Below, in pieces: positions 8,038-16,830 of a stretch of 64,000 nt of DNA (positions within the stretch are counted from its first letter, which is position 1; each line of letters starts with the position of its first letter). This stretch comes from Roseomonas sp. GTDB taxonomy: Bacteria > Pseudomonadota > Alphaproteobacteria > Acetobacterales > Acetobacteraceae. The translations under genes were made by a program, and so were the position numbers. The notes beneath the pieces were generated by a model. That model searched no databases and was not told the DNA's origin. It worked only from the letters and a program-made list of their open reading frames with translations. The stretch is taken from NCBI GenBank assembly GCA_020249285.1, contig JADCFX010000004.1, forward strand, positions 62,001 to 126,000. Direction: 5' to 3'.

Positions 8038-8832
8038 ATGATGAAGACAGGAAGGCTTGTCGCGACCGCGTTTGTCGCCCTTGGTTTCTCCTTGGTGTCT
8101 GGCCATAGCATGGCCAGCCAACCAAGCCCGCAGCCTGCCGCCCAGCGTCAGCAGGCTGCCAAGCCCGCTGCGGCGCGGCCTGTCAATCAAGCCCAAGCAA
8201 ATCCTCAAGGCTCTCGTCCAGCCGCGGTTCAAGCGCAGCGCGTCAGCACCAATCAGGCGGCCCAGCGCGCGCGCCCGCAACAGACGCAAGCGCAGCGCAT
8301 TGCCCATGCTAATCCAGGCGGCATTTCCTGCGTGCCTTATGTACGCCAAGCGACCGGCATGGCGATTCGCGGCAATGGCGGCGATTGGTGGCATAACGCC
8401 ACCGGGCTTTATGCGCGCGGTCATGCGCCGGAAGCTGGGGCCATCCTGGCATTTGCCCGCACCGGGCAAATGCGTTCCGGCCATGTCGCGGTGGTGCAGG
8501 AAGTGATCAGCGCGCGCGAAATCCTGATCCATCACGCGAATTGGTCCGGGCCCGGCATTCGCCGCGGTTCAATCATGCAGGATGTCTCGGTTATTGATGT
8601 GTCCTTGAACAATGACTGGTCATCGGTGCGGGTACAGGTCGGGCGGGACCAGGAAAGCCTGGGGCGCATTTATCCCATCCAGGGCTTCATTTATGACCGT
8701 CCGGATAATGGCTACATGCGCACCGCCGCGACCCCACGACCGGGCGGCCCGGTGCTGGCCAATGCGCGTTCCCTCCGCCCGCATGATGTCCGGGGCTTTG
8801 AAGAAGTGGCGCAGGCGCAGCCGCGCCGCTGA
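8038..8832 (+). CDS. Exported CHAP-domain (NlpC/P60-type) peptidase or amidase
   Basis: A 264-aa protein. The start at 8038 (two consecutive Met codons, AGGGGG upstream) gives a signal peptide MMKTGRLVATAFVALGFSLV. Residues about 28-90 are an Ala/Gln/Pro-rich spacer. The CHAP domain has the expected catalytic Cys98 (GGISCVPYVRQATG), His149 (RSGHVAVVQEV) and Asn168 (HHANWSGPG). CHAP enzymes cleave peptidoglycan amide or peptide bonds. No cell-wall binding repeat is visible, so the AQ-rich spacer may serve as anchor or linker. It stands alone between two intergenic regions and runs tail to tail with dinB. Confidence 0.8.
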   Translation: MMKTGRLVATAFVALGFSLVSGHSMASQPSPQPAAQRQQAAKPAAARPVNQAQANPQGSRPAAVQAQRVSTNQAAQRARPQQTQAQRIAHANPGGISCVPYVRQATGMAIRGNGGDWWHNATGLYARGHAPEAGAILAFARTGQMRSGHVAVVQEVISAREILIHHANWSGPGIRRGSIMQDVSVIDVSLNNDWSSVRVQVGRDQESLGRIYPIQGFIYDRPDNGYMRTAATPRPGGPVLANARSLRPHDVRGFEEVAQAQPRR

Positions 8833-8835
8833 TCG

Positions 8836-10131
8836 TTATTTTTCCTTCTTTCCCGGTTCGACTTCCGGCGCTGGTTTAGCCCTAAAACCGCGCCCGGAGA
8901 CGACTGCATCCTCACCAAAGCGCGACCGCAAAGCCTCCATCGCCTTCCAGCGCGCTGCCCGGCGCGGGGCCTCCGGATCGGCCAAATCGCCGCGATCCGC
9001 CTGATCCGCCGGCGCCAAGGGCTGGGCGCCAATGCCAATCAGGCGAAAGGCCGTGCCATCGGCTTCCTTCTGCAATAGCGGTCGCGCAGCAGCGAAAATC
9101 ACCTCCGGCAATAGGCTCGGTTCCGCCAGCCGTTGAGACCGGGTGCGTAGCGCGAAATCGGCACTTTTCAACTTGAGCACCACGCCGCCCGCAGCAAAGC
9201 CTTTTTCCTTGAGCCTTCGCGCGAGCTTTTCGCATAATCGCCAAAGCGGCGCCTCAAGCGCAGCCAGCGCCGAGATGTCGGCATCAAACGTGGTCTCGGC
9301 GCTGATGCTTTTCGTCTCCCGCGCTGGATTGACCGGGCGATCATCCTCACCCCGCGCGCGGGCGACCAGGGCCGGGCCATCCGACCCAAAGCGCGCCAAT
9401 GCCGCGCGCGCATCCAAAGCGGCCAATTGCCCGAGGCGCACAAACCCCGCCGCCGAGAGCCGCTTCACCATGGCCGGCCCCACGCCGGGCAGCACGGCGA
9501 CGGATTGCGGTGCCAACCAAGCGGCGGCTTCCTGCGCACCAATCACCGCAAAGCCCCGTGGCTTGTCGCGTTCGGCGGCGAGCTTCGCCATCAACCGATT
9601 GGCAGCCAACCCAACCGAGACCGTGACGCCCACTTCGCGTTCCACCGCCTGGGCAAAGCGCGCCAGCACTGCGGCGGGGGGCGCATTGTGCAGCGCCTCC
9701 GTCCCGCGCAGATCAAGCACGGCCTCATCAATCGAAAGCGGCTGCACCAAGGGGGTGAGCGCTTCCATCATGGCGCGGATGCGTGCCCCTTCGCGGGCGT
9801 ATTTGGCGATATCGGGCTTGATCACCACCGCATCGGGGCAGGCGGCGCGCGCCTTGAACATGGGCATCGCACTCCGCACCCCCGAAAGCCTTGCGATATA
9901 GCAGCAAGCGGCGACCACGCCTCGCGCACCACCACCCACAATCACCGGGCGCGTCGCCAATTCCGGCTGGTCCCGCTTTTCGACCGAGGCATAGAAGGCA
10001 TCACAATCAATATGCGCGACGGTCAGGTGGAAAAGGTCTGGGTGGGCCACCACGCGACGGGAAGCGCAGGCCGGGCAGCGCGTGAAATCCTCCGCCGCGT
10101 GATGGAAGCAATCGCGGCAAAGGGCGGGCAT
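8836..10131 (-). CDS. dinB: DNA polymerase IV (Y-family) with N-terminal zinc finger
   Basis: A 431-aa translesion polymerase. The N-terminus has two CxxC pairs (Cys5, 8, 19, 22) that would bind Zn, an extension absent from E. coli DinB. The palm begins VAHIDCDAFYASVEKRDQPE (metal ligand near Asp42), with SIDEAVLDL supplying the second acidic pair. Then follow VSVGLAANRLMAKLA, the helix-hairpin-helix thumb (VLPGVGPAMVKRL) and a little-finger domain (KSISAETTFDAD). The C-terminal tail is basic and charged. I see no SOS box directly upstream; it follows the small membrane protein gene by 3 bp and may be co-transcribed with the ROK kinase. Confidence 0.93.
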   Translation of the reverse strand: MPALCRDCFHHAAEDFTRCPACASRRVVAHPDLFHLTVAHIDCDAFYASVEKRDQPELATRPVIVGGGARGVVAACCYIARLSGVRSAMPMFKARAACPDAVVIKPDIAKYAREGARIRAMMEALTPLVQPLSIDEAVLDLRGTEALHNAPPAAVLARFAQAVEREVGVTVSVGLAANRLMAKLAAERDKPRGFAVIGAQEAAAWLAPQSVAVLPGVGPAMVKRLSAAGFVRLGQLAALDARAALARFGSDGPALVARARGEDDRPVNPARETKSISAETTFDADISALAALEAPLWRLCEKLARRLKEKGFAAGGVVLKLKSADFALRTRSQRLAEPSLLPEVIFAAARPLLQKEADGTAFRLIGIGAQPLAPADQADRGDLADPEAPRRAARWKAMEALRSRFGEDAVVSGRGFRAKPAPEVEPGKKEK

Positions 10132-10134
10132 AGG

Positions 10135-10521
10135 CTAACGCCTTACCCAGGGCATGGCGGCGAAGGCCGCCAGCAGCGCCGCATAGATCGCGCCTTCAAC
10201 ACTCGCGAAATGCGCGAGCCATTCCTGCGGGGAAAGCCCGCGCATGGCGCGTGTCATGGCGATTTCAGCGCCGATCAAAAAGGCAAGCCCTGCCAACCCC
10301 ATAACAATGCGCCCGCCCGATTTCGGCGGGATGCCAAAGCGCCGCGCGATCAGCGGCGCGAAATGGAAGATGGCGGCCAGCATGGGCAGGGCTTCAAGCG
10401 CACTCGCTACCACCACACCAAAACGCGGCGCCAGCAGCAATTCCCGCGTCGCACCCAGCAAAAAGCCGATCACATACAGCAGCAGGAAATAGACCGCGCC
10501 TGCCTTGATAGCCCGCCCCAT
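10135..10521 (-). CDS. Small membrane protein of unknown function
   Basis: A 128-aa protein with about four hydrophobic segments: AGAVYFLLLYVIGFLLGATR, VVVASALEALPMLAAIFHFA, GGRIVMGLAGLAFLIGAEIA and AIYAALLAAFAAMPWV. The segment LLGATRELLLAPRFG resembles a small alphaproteobacterial inner-membrane family I cannot name. The ATG at 10521 overlaps the ROK kinase stop (TGATG), indicating translational coupling; an in-frame ATG at 10536 is an alternative. Its role is unknown. Confidence 0.65.
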   Translation of the reverse strand: MGRAIKAGAVYFLLLYVIGFLLGATRELLLAPRFGVVVASALEALPMLAAIFHFAPLIARRFGIPPKSGGRIVMGLAGLAFLIGAEIAMTRAMRGLSPQEWLAHFASVEGAIYAALLAAFAAMPWVRR

Positions 10522-11411
10522 CACCCGCCATCCCAAAGCCGTGCGGCGCCGAAAACGCCGGACGAATCGCCATGCTTCGCCTGCACCACGGGCGTGCGCA
10601 CCACATCGCCAAAGCCATGCCGCGCCATCAGCCCCGGCACATCGCGATAAAGATGCGCCATATTGGACAAGCCACCGCCCAGCACGATCACATCCGGGTC
10701 AAGGATATTCGCCATCATCGCCAAGGCGCGCGCCAAGCGATCCGCATGGCGCGCCAGCGCCTCAACAGCGCGCTGATCCCCCGAAGCCGCCCGCGCCGGC
10801 AGGCTTGAGGCATCCCGCGCGCCCGGGCCATCGCAATCCGCGGCCAAGGCAGGGCCAGACAGGAAGGTTTCCAGGCAGCCGAGTTGGCCGCACCAGCAGC
10901 GCGGGCCGGGAAATTCCTGTGGGCTCATCCAGGGCAGCGGCACATGGCCCCATTCGCCCCCCGTGCCATTCGGCCCATCCAGAATCCGCCCGCCCGAGAC
11001 AATCCCAGCGCCAGTCCCGGTGCCAATGATCACCGCGAAAACCGTGGAATAGCCAGCACCTGCGCCATCGGCGGCTTCGCTCATCGCCAGGCAATTCGCG
11101 TCATTGCTGATGCGCACCGCGCGTCCCAGGCGGGCTTCCAGATCCTGCTTCAACGCACGGCCATTCAGGGCCTGGGAATTGGCATTGCGCACCAGGCCAG
11201 TCACAGGGCTCAGGCTGCCCGGAATGCCGATGCCGATACTGCCGCGCGCGCCAAGGCGTGCTTCGGCTTCCGCCACCAATCCCGCGATAGTAGCCAAAAC
11301 GCCCTCATATTCCGCGGGGCTCGCGCGGCGTTCGCGCAGCAGCACAGCGCCATCATCGCCAAGGGCCACGATTTCTGTCTTGGTGCCGCCCAGATCAATG
11401 CCGAGTTTCAT
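10521..11411 (-). CDS. ROK-family sugar kinase (fructokinase/N-acetylglucosamine kinase type)
   Basis: A 296-aa protein beginning MKLGIDLGGTKTEIVALGDD, the ATP-phosphate-binding motif of ROK proteins; the frame is open 20 codons further but the ATG at 11411 matches the family N-terminus. Other signs are IGIGIPGSLSP, NDANCLAMSEA (catalytic Asp), IGTGTGAGIVSGG, GGEWGHVPLP and the zinc motif CWCGQLGCLETFLSGP. No helix-turn-helix precedes it, so it is a kinase rather than a NagC-type repressor. ROK kinases phosphorylate hexoses at the 6- or 4-position; the substrate is not decided here. It is coupled to the membrane protein and dinB downstream. Confidence 0.88.
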   Translation of the reverse strand: MKLGIDLGGTKTEIVALGDDGAVLLRERRASPAEYEGVLATIAGLVAEAEARLGARGSIGIGIPGSLSPVTGLVRNANSQALNGRALKQDLEARLGRAVRISNDANCLAMSEAADGAGAGYSTVFAVIIGTGTGAGIVSGGRILDGPNGTGGEWGHVPLPWMSPQEFPGPRCWCGQLGCLETFLSGPALAADCDGPGARDASSLPARAASGDQRAVEALARHADRLARALAMMANILDPDVIVLGGGLSNMAHLYRDVPGLMARHGFGDVVRTPVVQAKHGDSSGVFGAARLWDGG

Positions 11412-11491
11412 GCTATTAGTCTTGGTCAAGCCCGCGCGGCGCTGCAAGCCTGAACTGGCGGCGATACGCAAGGCATGGTGGAAGAGAACGC

Positions 11492-11731
11492 ATGAGCGAG
11501 ACGATTCTGGATGTGAAGGGCCTGACCTGCCCCTTGCCGGTGCTGAAGGCGAATAAAGCCTTGCGCGGCATGGCGGGCGGCGCGCGGCTGACGGTGCTGG
11601 CGACGGACCCGGCCTCGGTTCCGGATTTCAACGCCTTTTGCCGGGAAACCGGCCATGCGCTGGTGGCGTTTTCTGAAGATCAGGGCAGCTATCGCTTCGT
11701 CATCCGCAAGCGTGACGACCCACCGGCATGA
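11492..11731 (+). CDS. TusA/SirA-family sulfur carrier
   Basis: A 79-aa protein with the diagnostic LTCPLPVLKANKAL motif; Cys13 would carry the persulfide. TusA proteins relay sulfur for tRNA thiolation, molybdenum cofactor or sulfur metabolism. Length is normal for the family. The stop overlaps the start of the deacetylase-like gene by 4 bp (ATGA), so they are probably one transcript, although the functional link is unclear. Confidence 0.88.
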   Translation: MSETILDVKGLTCPLPVLKANKALRGMAGGARLTVLATDPASVPDFNAFCRETGHALVAFSEDQGSYRFVIRKRDDPPA

Positions 11732-12657
11732 GCGTGCTGATCCTGACCCATGCCGCTTGCGTGGCGCATGATCCCGGGCCGCATCACCCGGAATGCCCGG
11801 ATCGTTGGCGTGCCGTCACCCGCGCCTTGGAAGCGGAAGCCTTCAGCACGCTGCCCCGCGCCGAGGCACCGCGGGCGACTCACGAACAGATCCTGCGTGT
11901 GCATCCAGAAGCCTATCTGAATGCCATATTGGAATCGGCGCCCGCCACGCGGGATCGCGTTGCTTTGGATGCCGATACCATCATGTCCCATGGCAGCATC
12001 GAAGCCGCCTTGCGGAGCGCCGGCGCGGCGGTGGCGGCGGTGGATGCGGTATGCAGCAGCCCCATCCGCCACGCCTTTTGCGCGACTCGCCCGCCTGGCC
12101 ATCACGCCGAACCGGCGCGCCCCATGGGGTTTTGCCTTTTTGCCAATGCGGCGATTGCTGCGCGCCATGCCCAGGCTGTGCATGGCGTGACGCGCGTGGC
12201 GGTGGCTGATTTCGATGTGCATCACGGCAATGGCACGCAAGCCTGTTTTGAAGCCGATGCATCGCTGATGCTGGCATCATCCCATCAATGGCCGCTTTAT
12301 CCGGGCACCGGCGCGCCGCAGGAAAGGGGGGTGGGCAATATCTTCAACGCCACGCTGCCGCCGGGCGCGGATGGCGCGGCGTTTCGCGCCGTTTGGGAAA
12401 AGTTGTTGCTGCCCGCTTTGGATGCCTTCGCACCTGAATTGCTGATCATCTCGGCGGGGTTTGACGCGCATATTGCGGACCCGCTGGCGCAGTTGCGGCT
12501 GACGGAGGCGGATTTCGCCTGGATCACGGCAGAACTCTGCGCGCTGGCCGCGCGCCATGCTTCGGGGCGCGTGGTTTCAGTGCTGGAGGGCGGCTATGAT
12601 CTTGATGCCCTTGGTTCCTCAGTGGCCGCCCATGTCCAGGCCTTGATGCTCAATTAA
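11728..12657 (+). CDS. Histone deacetylase-superfamily hydrolase (acetylpolyamine amidohydrolase type)
   Basis: A 309-aa class II HDAC-like enzyme. Visible motifs are GPHHPECPDRW near the N-terminus, RPPGHHAEP (His-His charge relay), GFCLFANAAIAA, the zinc site VAVADFDVHHGNGTQ, SSHQWPLYPGTG and SAGFDAHIADPL. These Zn enzymes remove acetyl groups from polyamines, acetoin-related substrates or proteins; the substrate here is open. It is translationally coupled to the TusA-like gene. Length and all metal ligands look normal. Confidence 0.9.
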   Translation: MSVLILTHAACVAHDPGPHHPECPDRWRAVTRALEAEAFSTLPRAEAPRATHEQILRVHPEAYLNAILESAPATRDRVALDADTIMSHGSIEAALRSAGAAVAAVDAVCSSPIRHAFCATRPPGHHAEPARPMGFCLFANAAIAARHAQAVHGVTRVAVADFDVHHGNGTQACFEADASLMLASSHQWPLYPGTGAPQERGVGNIFNATLPPGADGAAFRAVWEKLLLPALDAFAPELLIISAGFDAHIADPLAQLRLTEADFAWITAELCALAARHASGRVVSVLEGGYDLDALGSSVAAHVQALMLN

Positions 12658-12717
12658 CCCTTGCGCGGGACCGGCCCGCGCCCCCAAATCTCACATTACA
12701 AAACAAAGAGGTCCGCC

Positions 12718-13686
12718 ATGCGCCGTCGTCATCTTCTCGCTGCCCTGCCCGCCGCGGCTTTAGCGCCACGCCTTGCCGCCGCGCAGGATTGGCCGCCCGG
12801 CCCGGTGCGCGCCATTGTGCCCTTCGCCCCCGGCTCCGCCACGGATACTGTGGCGCGCGTCTTTACCGAGAAAATGCGCGATACCCTCGGCCAGAATGTG
12901 GTGGTGGAAAACCGCGCCGGCGCCAATGGGCTGATCGGGGCCGAAGCCGTGGCCCGCGCCACGCCCGATGGCCTGACCGTGCTGGTCGGCACCAATTCCA
13001 CCAATGCCGCCGCCGGGGCGCTGTTTAAGCGCGTGCCCTTTGATGTGGAAACCGCCTTCATCCCCGTTTCCACGCTCGGTTCTGTCCCCCTTCTGGTGGC
13101 AGTGCGGGCCGAATCGCGCTGGCAGAACCTGGCCGAATTGCTGGCCGAGGCGAAAGCGAAGCCGGAGAGCATTACCTATGCCTCCGCGTCTTCGTCCCAG
13201 CAGGTTTCAACCGAACTCATGGCCCATATGGCGGGCGCGAAGATGCTGCGCGTGCCCTATCGGTCCTCGCCGCTCGCGGTGCAGGATTTGCTCGCGGGGC
13301 GCGTTGATCTTTTTGTGGCGGATCAATTGGTTATCCTGCCGCAGGCGCGGGATGGGAAGCTGCGTATCCTCGGCATCACTTCTCCCCAACGCTCCGCCAT
13401 GCTGCCGGAGATTCCAACAGTGGCCGAAGCCGGCAACCTGCCCGGCTATCAGATCACTGCCTGGTTCGGGCTTTTCGTGCCTGCTGGCACGCCGGCCATC
13501 GCGGTTTCCCGCCTGAATGCCGCCGTGCGCCGCGCCGGGGAACAGGCTGATTTGCGCGAAAGGCTATCCTCCGGCTTCGGCATGGTGGTTTCAACCTCCA
13601 CCCCGGAGGAAGCGGCTGCCTTTGTGAAGGCCGAGACCCAGCGCTGGACCTCAGCAATTCGCACCGCGGGCATCGAACCGGAATAG
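12718..13686 (+). CDS. TctC/Bug-family solute-binding protein
   Basis: A 322-aa periplasmic binding protein of tripartite tricarboxylate transporters. The start at 12718 follows AAAGAGG and gives a signal peptide with a Tat-like RRRHLLAALPAAALAPRLAAA leader ending before QDWPPGPV. Family blocks: VRAIVPFAPGSATDTVARVF, GQNVVVENRAGANGLIGAEA, AVQDLLAGRVDLFVAD and PEIPTVAEAGNLPGYQ. Bug proteins bind carboxylates. No TctA/TctB membrane genes are adjacent, so it is an orphan receptor that must share a transporter or act as a sensor. Confidence 0.9.
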   Translation: MRRRHLLAALPAAALAPRLAAAQDWPPGPVRAIVPFAPGSATDTVARVFTEKMRDTLGQNVVVENRAGANGLIGAEAVARATPDGLTVLVGTNSTNAAAGALFKRVPFDVETAFIPVSTLGSVPLLVAVRAESRWQNLAELLAEAKAKPESITYASASSSQQVSTELMAHMAGAKMLRVPYRSSPLAVQDLLAGRVDLFVADQLVILPQARDGKLRILGITSPQRSAMLPEIPTVAEAGNLPGYQITAWFGLFVPAGTPAIAVSRLNAAVRRAGEQADLRERLSSGFGMVVSTSTPEEAAAFVKAETQRWTSAIRTAGIEPE

Positions 13687-13719
13687 ACATTTCGAACTTT
13701 GTCAGGCTAGGCTGACAGT

Positions 13720-13980
13720 ATGGCACGTACACCCAATGATGCGGCGGGGGCCCCGCCGTCAGATGTAGCCGCCCTTTCCTTCGAGCAAGCGCTCGCGGAG
13801 CTTGAGGGAATTGTGCGGGAATTGGAAAGCGGCAAGGGTGCCTTGGAAGCCTCGGTCACCGCGTATCAGCGCGGCGCGGCGCTGAAGCGCCATTGTGAGG
13901 CGAAGCTCGCCGAGGCTGAGCAGAAAATCCAAGCCATTGTGGATAGCCCCGCCGGGCTATCCTTGCGAGACGTGGAATAA
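13720..13980 (+). CDS. xseB: Exodeoxyribonuclease VII small subunit
   Basis: An 86-aa protein with the XseB signature SFEQALAELEGIVRELESGK and the heptad-like AYQRGAALKRHCEAKLAEAE helix. XseB multimers bind XseA to form the single-strand nuclease that turns over oligonucleotides. It starts the classic alphaproteobacterial xseB-ispA-dxs cluster, with 8 bp to ispA. The N-terminal 17 residues are a disordered extension. Confidence 0.93.
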   Translation: MARTPNDAAGAPPSDVAALSFEQALAELEGIVRELESGKGALEASVTAYQRGAALKRHCEAKLAEAEQKIQAIVDSPAGLSLRDVE

Positions 13981-13988
13981 GGCGCCGC

Positions 13989-14906
13989 ATGTCCGCCGCT
14001 TCACCCGATCCCGCCAAGGCCCTTGCTACCGCGATGGCATCGGCGGCTGCGGAAATTGATCGCGCGCTTGATGCGCTAATCCCGCCGCCGGAAGGCGATG
14101 AAGCGCGGCTGTTTGAAGCCATGCGCTATGCCAGCATGGGCGGCGGCAAAAGGCTGCGCGGTTTCCTGGTGCTGGAAGGGGCCGCGCAATTCAACGTGGC
14201 GCGCGACGCGGCCTTGCGCGTGGCGTCGGCGATTGAAATGCTGCACGCCTATTCGCTGGTGCATGATGATCTGCCCTGCATGGATGATGATGATCTGCGC
14301 CGCGGCAAGCCCACCGTGCATCGCGCTTTTGATGAGGCAACCGCCGTACTGGCCGGCGATGCGCTGCAAACCCAGGCTTTTCTGGTGTTGAGCGAACCCG
14401 ATACGCATCCTGACCCCGCCGTCCGGGCGGAGCTGTGCCGCGCCTTGGCGCGCGCTGCCGGGGCGCGCGGCATGTGTGGCGGGCAAATGCTGGATATGCT
14501 GGCGGAAGAAGCGGGCCGGCCTTTGGAAGAAGCAGAAATAGGCCGGCTGCAATTGCTGAAGACCGGCAAGCTGATTGAATTTTCCGCTGAAGCCGGCGCC
14601 ATTCTGGGCAAGGCACCCATTCAGCTACGCCATGCGCTTTCCGCCTATGGCCGCGATCTGGGCGCAGCCTTTCAGATTGCCGATGATGTGCTGGATGCCA
14701 CCGCCTCAGCCGAGGAAACCGGCAAGCGCACCGGCAAGGATGCCGATGCAGGCAAGGCCACTCTGGTCGGGCTTTTGGGACTTGAACGCGCCAGGCTGCA
14801 AGCGGAACGGCTTGCCGCCCAGGCGCAAGATCATCTGGATGCTTTTGGGGAAGCAGCGGCGCATTTGCGCGCGCTGGCCGATTACACAATCGCGCGGAGA
14901 AACTAA
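13989..14906 (+). CDS. ispA: Farnesyl diphosphate synthase (polyprenyl synthetase)
   Basis: A 305-aa short-chain prenyltransferase. GGGKRLRGFLVLEG, then the first aspartate-rich motif HDDLPCMDDDDLRRGKPT (Asp93-99), KTGKLIEFS, and the second motif FQIADDVLDATAS. These bind Mg-diphosphate for sequential addition of IPP to DMAPP/GPP. The stop abuts the dxs start (TAAATG), so ispA and dxs are co-translated; together they supply isoprenoid precursors for hopanoids, quinones and undecaprenyl phosphate. Confidence 0.95.
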   Translation: MSAASPDPAKALATAMASAAAEIDRALDALIPPPEGDEARLFEAMRYASMGGGKRLRGFLVLEGAAQFNVARDAALRVASAIEMLHAYSLVHDDLPCMDDDDLRRGKPTVHRAFDEATAVLAGDALQTQAFLVLSEPDTHPDPAVRAELCRALARAAGARGMCGGQMLDMLAEEAGRPLEEAEIGRLQLLKTGKLIEFSAEAGAILGKAPIQLRHALSAYGRDLGAAFQIADDVLDATASAEETGKRTGKDADAGKATLVGLLGLERARLQAERLAAQAQDHLDAFGEAAAHLRALADYTIARRN

Positions 14907-16826
14907 ATGAACCGTCCTGTCACACCGCTGCTCGATCGCATTTCGATCCCAAGCGATATGCGGAATTTCTCGGGCGAACAATTGAAGCGCCTGGCCGAAG
15001 AATTGCGCGCCGAGACCATTGACGCGGTTTCCGTCACCGGCGGACATCTTGGCGCATCGCTTGGGGTGGTGGAATTGACCGTCGCGGTACACGCGATTTT
15101 TGATACGCCGCATGACAGGCTGATCTGGGATGTCGGGCATCAGGCCTATCCGCACAAAATCCTGACAGGGCGGCGCGATCGCATCCGCACGCTGCGCCAA
15201 GGCGGCGGGCTTTCCGGCTTCACCAAACGGAGTGAGAGCGAATACGACCCCTTCGGTGCGGCGCATTCTTCCACCAGCATTTCCGCCGGCCTTGGCATGG
15301 CGATTGGCAGCCAATTGCAGGGCAAGGATCGCCATGTGATTTCCGTGATCGGCGATGGGGCCATGAGTGCGGGCATGGCTTATGAAGCCATGAATAATGC
15401 CGGTGCATCCAAGGCGAACCTCATTGTCATCCTGAACGATAATGACATGTCCATCGCGCCGCCTGTTGGTGCAATGAGTGCTTATCTGTCCAAGCTGATT
15501 TCATCCCGTCCCTTCCTGTCGCTCCGTGACATGATGGCGCGGCTGGCCAAGCGTTTTCCTGCTCCGTTGGAACGCGCGGCACGGCGGGCAGATGAATATG
15601 CGCGCGGGCTGTTGACCGGCGGCACGCTGTTTGAAGAGCTTGGCTTCTATTATGTTGGCCCGGTGGATGGGCATGATCTGGACCATTTGCTGCCCATCCT
15701 GCGCAATCTGCGTGATACGGATCACCAAGGCCCGATCCTGCTTCATGTGGTGACGCAAAAGGGCAAGGGCTATGCGCCGGCGGAATCCTCGCCTGACAAA
15801 TATCACGGCGTCGTGAAGTTCAATGTCATCACCGGCGAACAGGCCAAGGCACCGCCTGGCCCGCCTTCCTTCACGAAGGTCTTCGCCAATGCGCTGATCG
15901 CCGAGGCTGAGGCGGATGAGAGCATTGTCGCCATCAATGCCGCCATGCCAACCGGCACGGGGCTTGACCTATTCGCGAAGAAATTCCCGCGCCGTAGCTT
16001 TGATGTGGGCATTGCCGAACAACATGCGGTGACCTTTGCCGCCGGGCTTGCGACCGAGGGGCTCAAGCCCTTTTGCGCAATTTATTCTACCTTTTTGCAG
16101 CGCGCCTATGACCAAATCATGCATGACGTGGCGCTGCAATCCCTGCCCGTGCGCTTTGCCATGGATCGCGCTGGATTGGTGGGCGCGGATGGCGCGACCC
16201 ATGCGGGGTCTTTCGATATCGCCTATCTCGGCTGCCTGCCCAATATGGTGCTGATGGCCGCCGCTGATGAGGTAGAACTCCTGCATATGGTTGCGACCAG
16301 TGCTGCGATTGATGATCGGCCAAGCGGGCTGCGCTATCCGCGCGGCGAGGGCTTTGGCCTGGAATTGCCCAAGCGCGGTTCAGTGCTGGAAATTGGCAAG
16401 GGCCGCGTGCTGCGCGAAGGCAGCGCGATTGCCATTCTGTCCTATGGCGCGCGTTTGCAGGAATGCCTGAAGGCCGCTGACGAATTGGCAACCCATGGGC
16501 TTTCCTGTACGGTCGCCGATGCGCGCTTCGCCAAGCCGCTGGACACCGCTTTGGTGGAACGGCTCGCGCGCGAGCATGAGGTGCTGATCACCATTGAAGA
16601 AGGCTCCATGCTCGGCTTCAGCGGGCTTGTGATGCATCATTTGGCGACACGCGGGCTGATGGATCGCGGGCTAAAAATCCGCCCCATGTGCCTGCCGGAT
16701 GTGTTCATTGATCACGAAGCGCCGCGCAAGCAATATGATCAGGCAGGGCTGAATGCGCCGCAAATCGTGGCAACGGCGCTAAGCGCGCTCGGCAAGGCAA
16801 CGATGCACTTACCCGCGCGGGCGTGA
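14907..16826 (+). CDS. dxs: 1-deoxy-D-xylulose-5-phosphate synthase
   Basis: A 639-aa ThDP enzyme that condenses pyruvate and glyceraldehyde 3-phosphate in the first step of the MEP pathway. [20 protein letters not shown] near the N-terminus, [16 protein letters not shown], and the ThDP motif [18 protein letters not shown] with its distal NDNDMSI. Later come YVGPVDGHD, the pyrimidine-domain [14 protein letters not shown] with catalytic Glu, and [15 protein letters not shown]. Full length. It is the last gene of the xseB-ispA-dxs unit and convergent with the SDR gene. Confidence 0.97.
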   Translation: MNRPVTPLLDRISIPSDMRNFSGEQLKRLAEELRAETIDAVSVTGGHLGASLGVVELTVAVHAIFDTPHDRLIWDVGHQAYPHKILTGRRDRIRTLRQGGGLSGFTKRSESEYDPFGAAHSSTSISAGLGMAIGSQLQGKDRHVISVIGDGAMSAGMAYEAMNNAGASKANLIVILNDNDMSIAPPVGAMSAYLSKLISSRPFLSLRDMMARLAKRFPAPLERAARRADEYARGLLTGGTLFEELGFYYVGPVDGHDLDHLLPILRNLRDTDHQGPILLHVVTQKGKGYAPAESSPDKYHGVVKFNVITGEQAKAPPGPPSFTKVFANALIAEAEADESIVAINAAMPTGTGLDLFAKKFPRRSFDVGIAEQHAVTFAAGLATEGLKPFCAIYSTFLQRAYDQIMHDVALQSLPVRFAMDRAGLVGADGATHAGSFDIAYLGCLPNMVLMAAADEVELLHMVATSAAIDDRPSGLRYPRGEGFGLELPKRGSVLEIGKGRVLREGSAIAILSYGARLQECLKAADELATHGLSCTVADARFAKPLDTALVERLAREHEVLITIEEGSMLGFSGLVMHHLATRGLMDRGLKIRPMCLPDVFIDHEAPRKQYDQAGLNAPQIVATALSALGKATMHLPARA

Positions 16827-16830
16827 CGCG

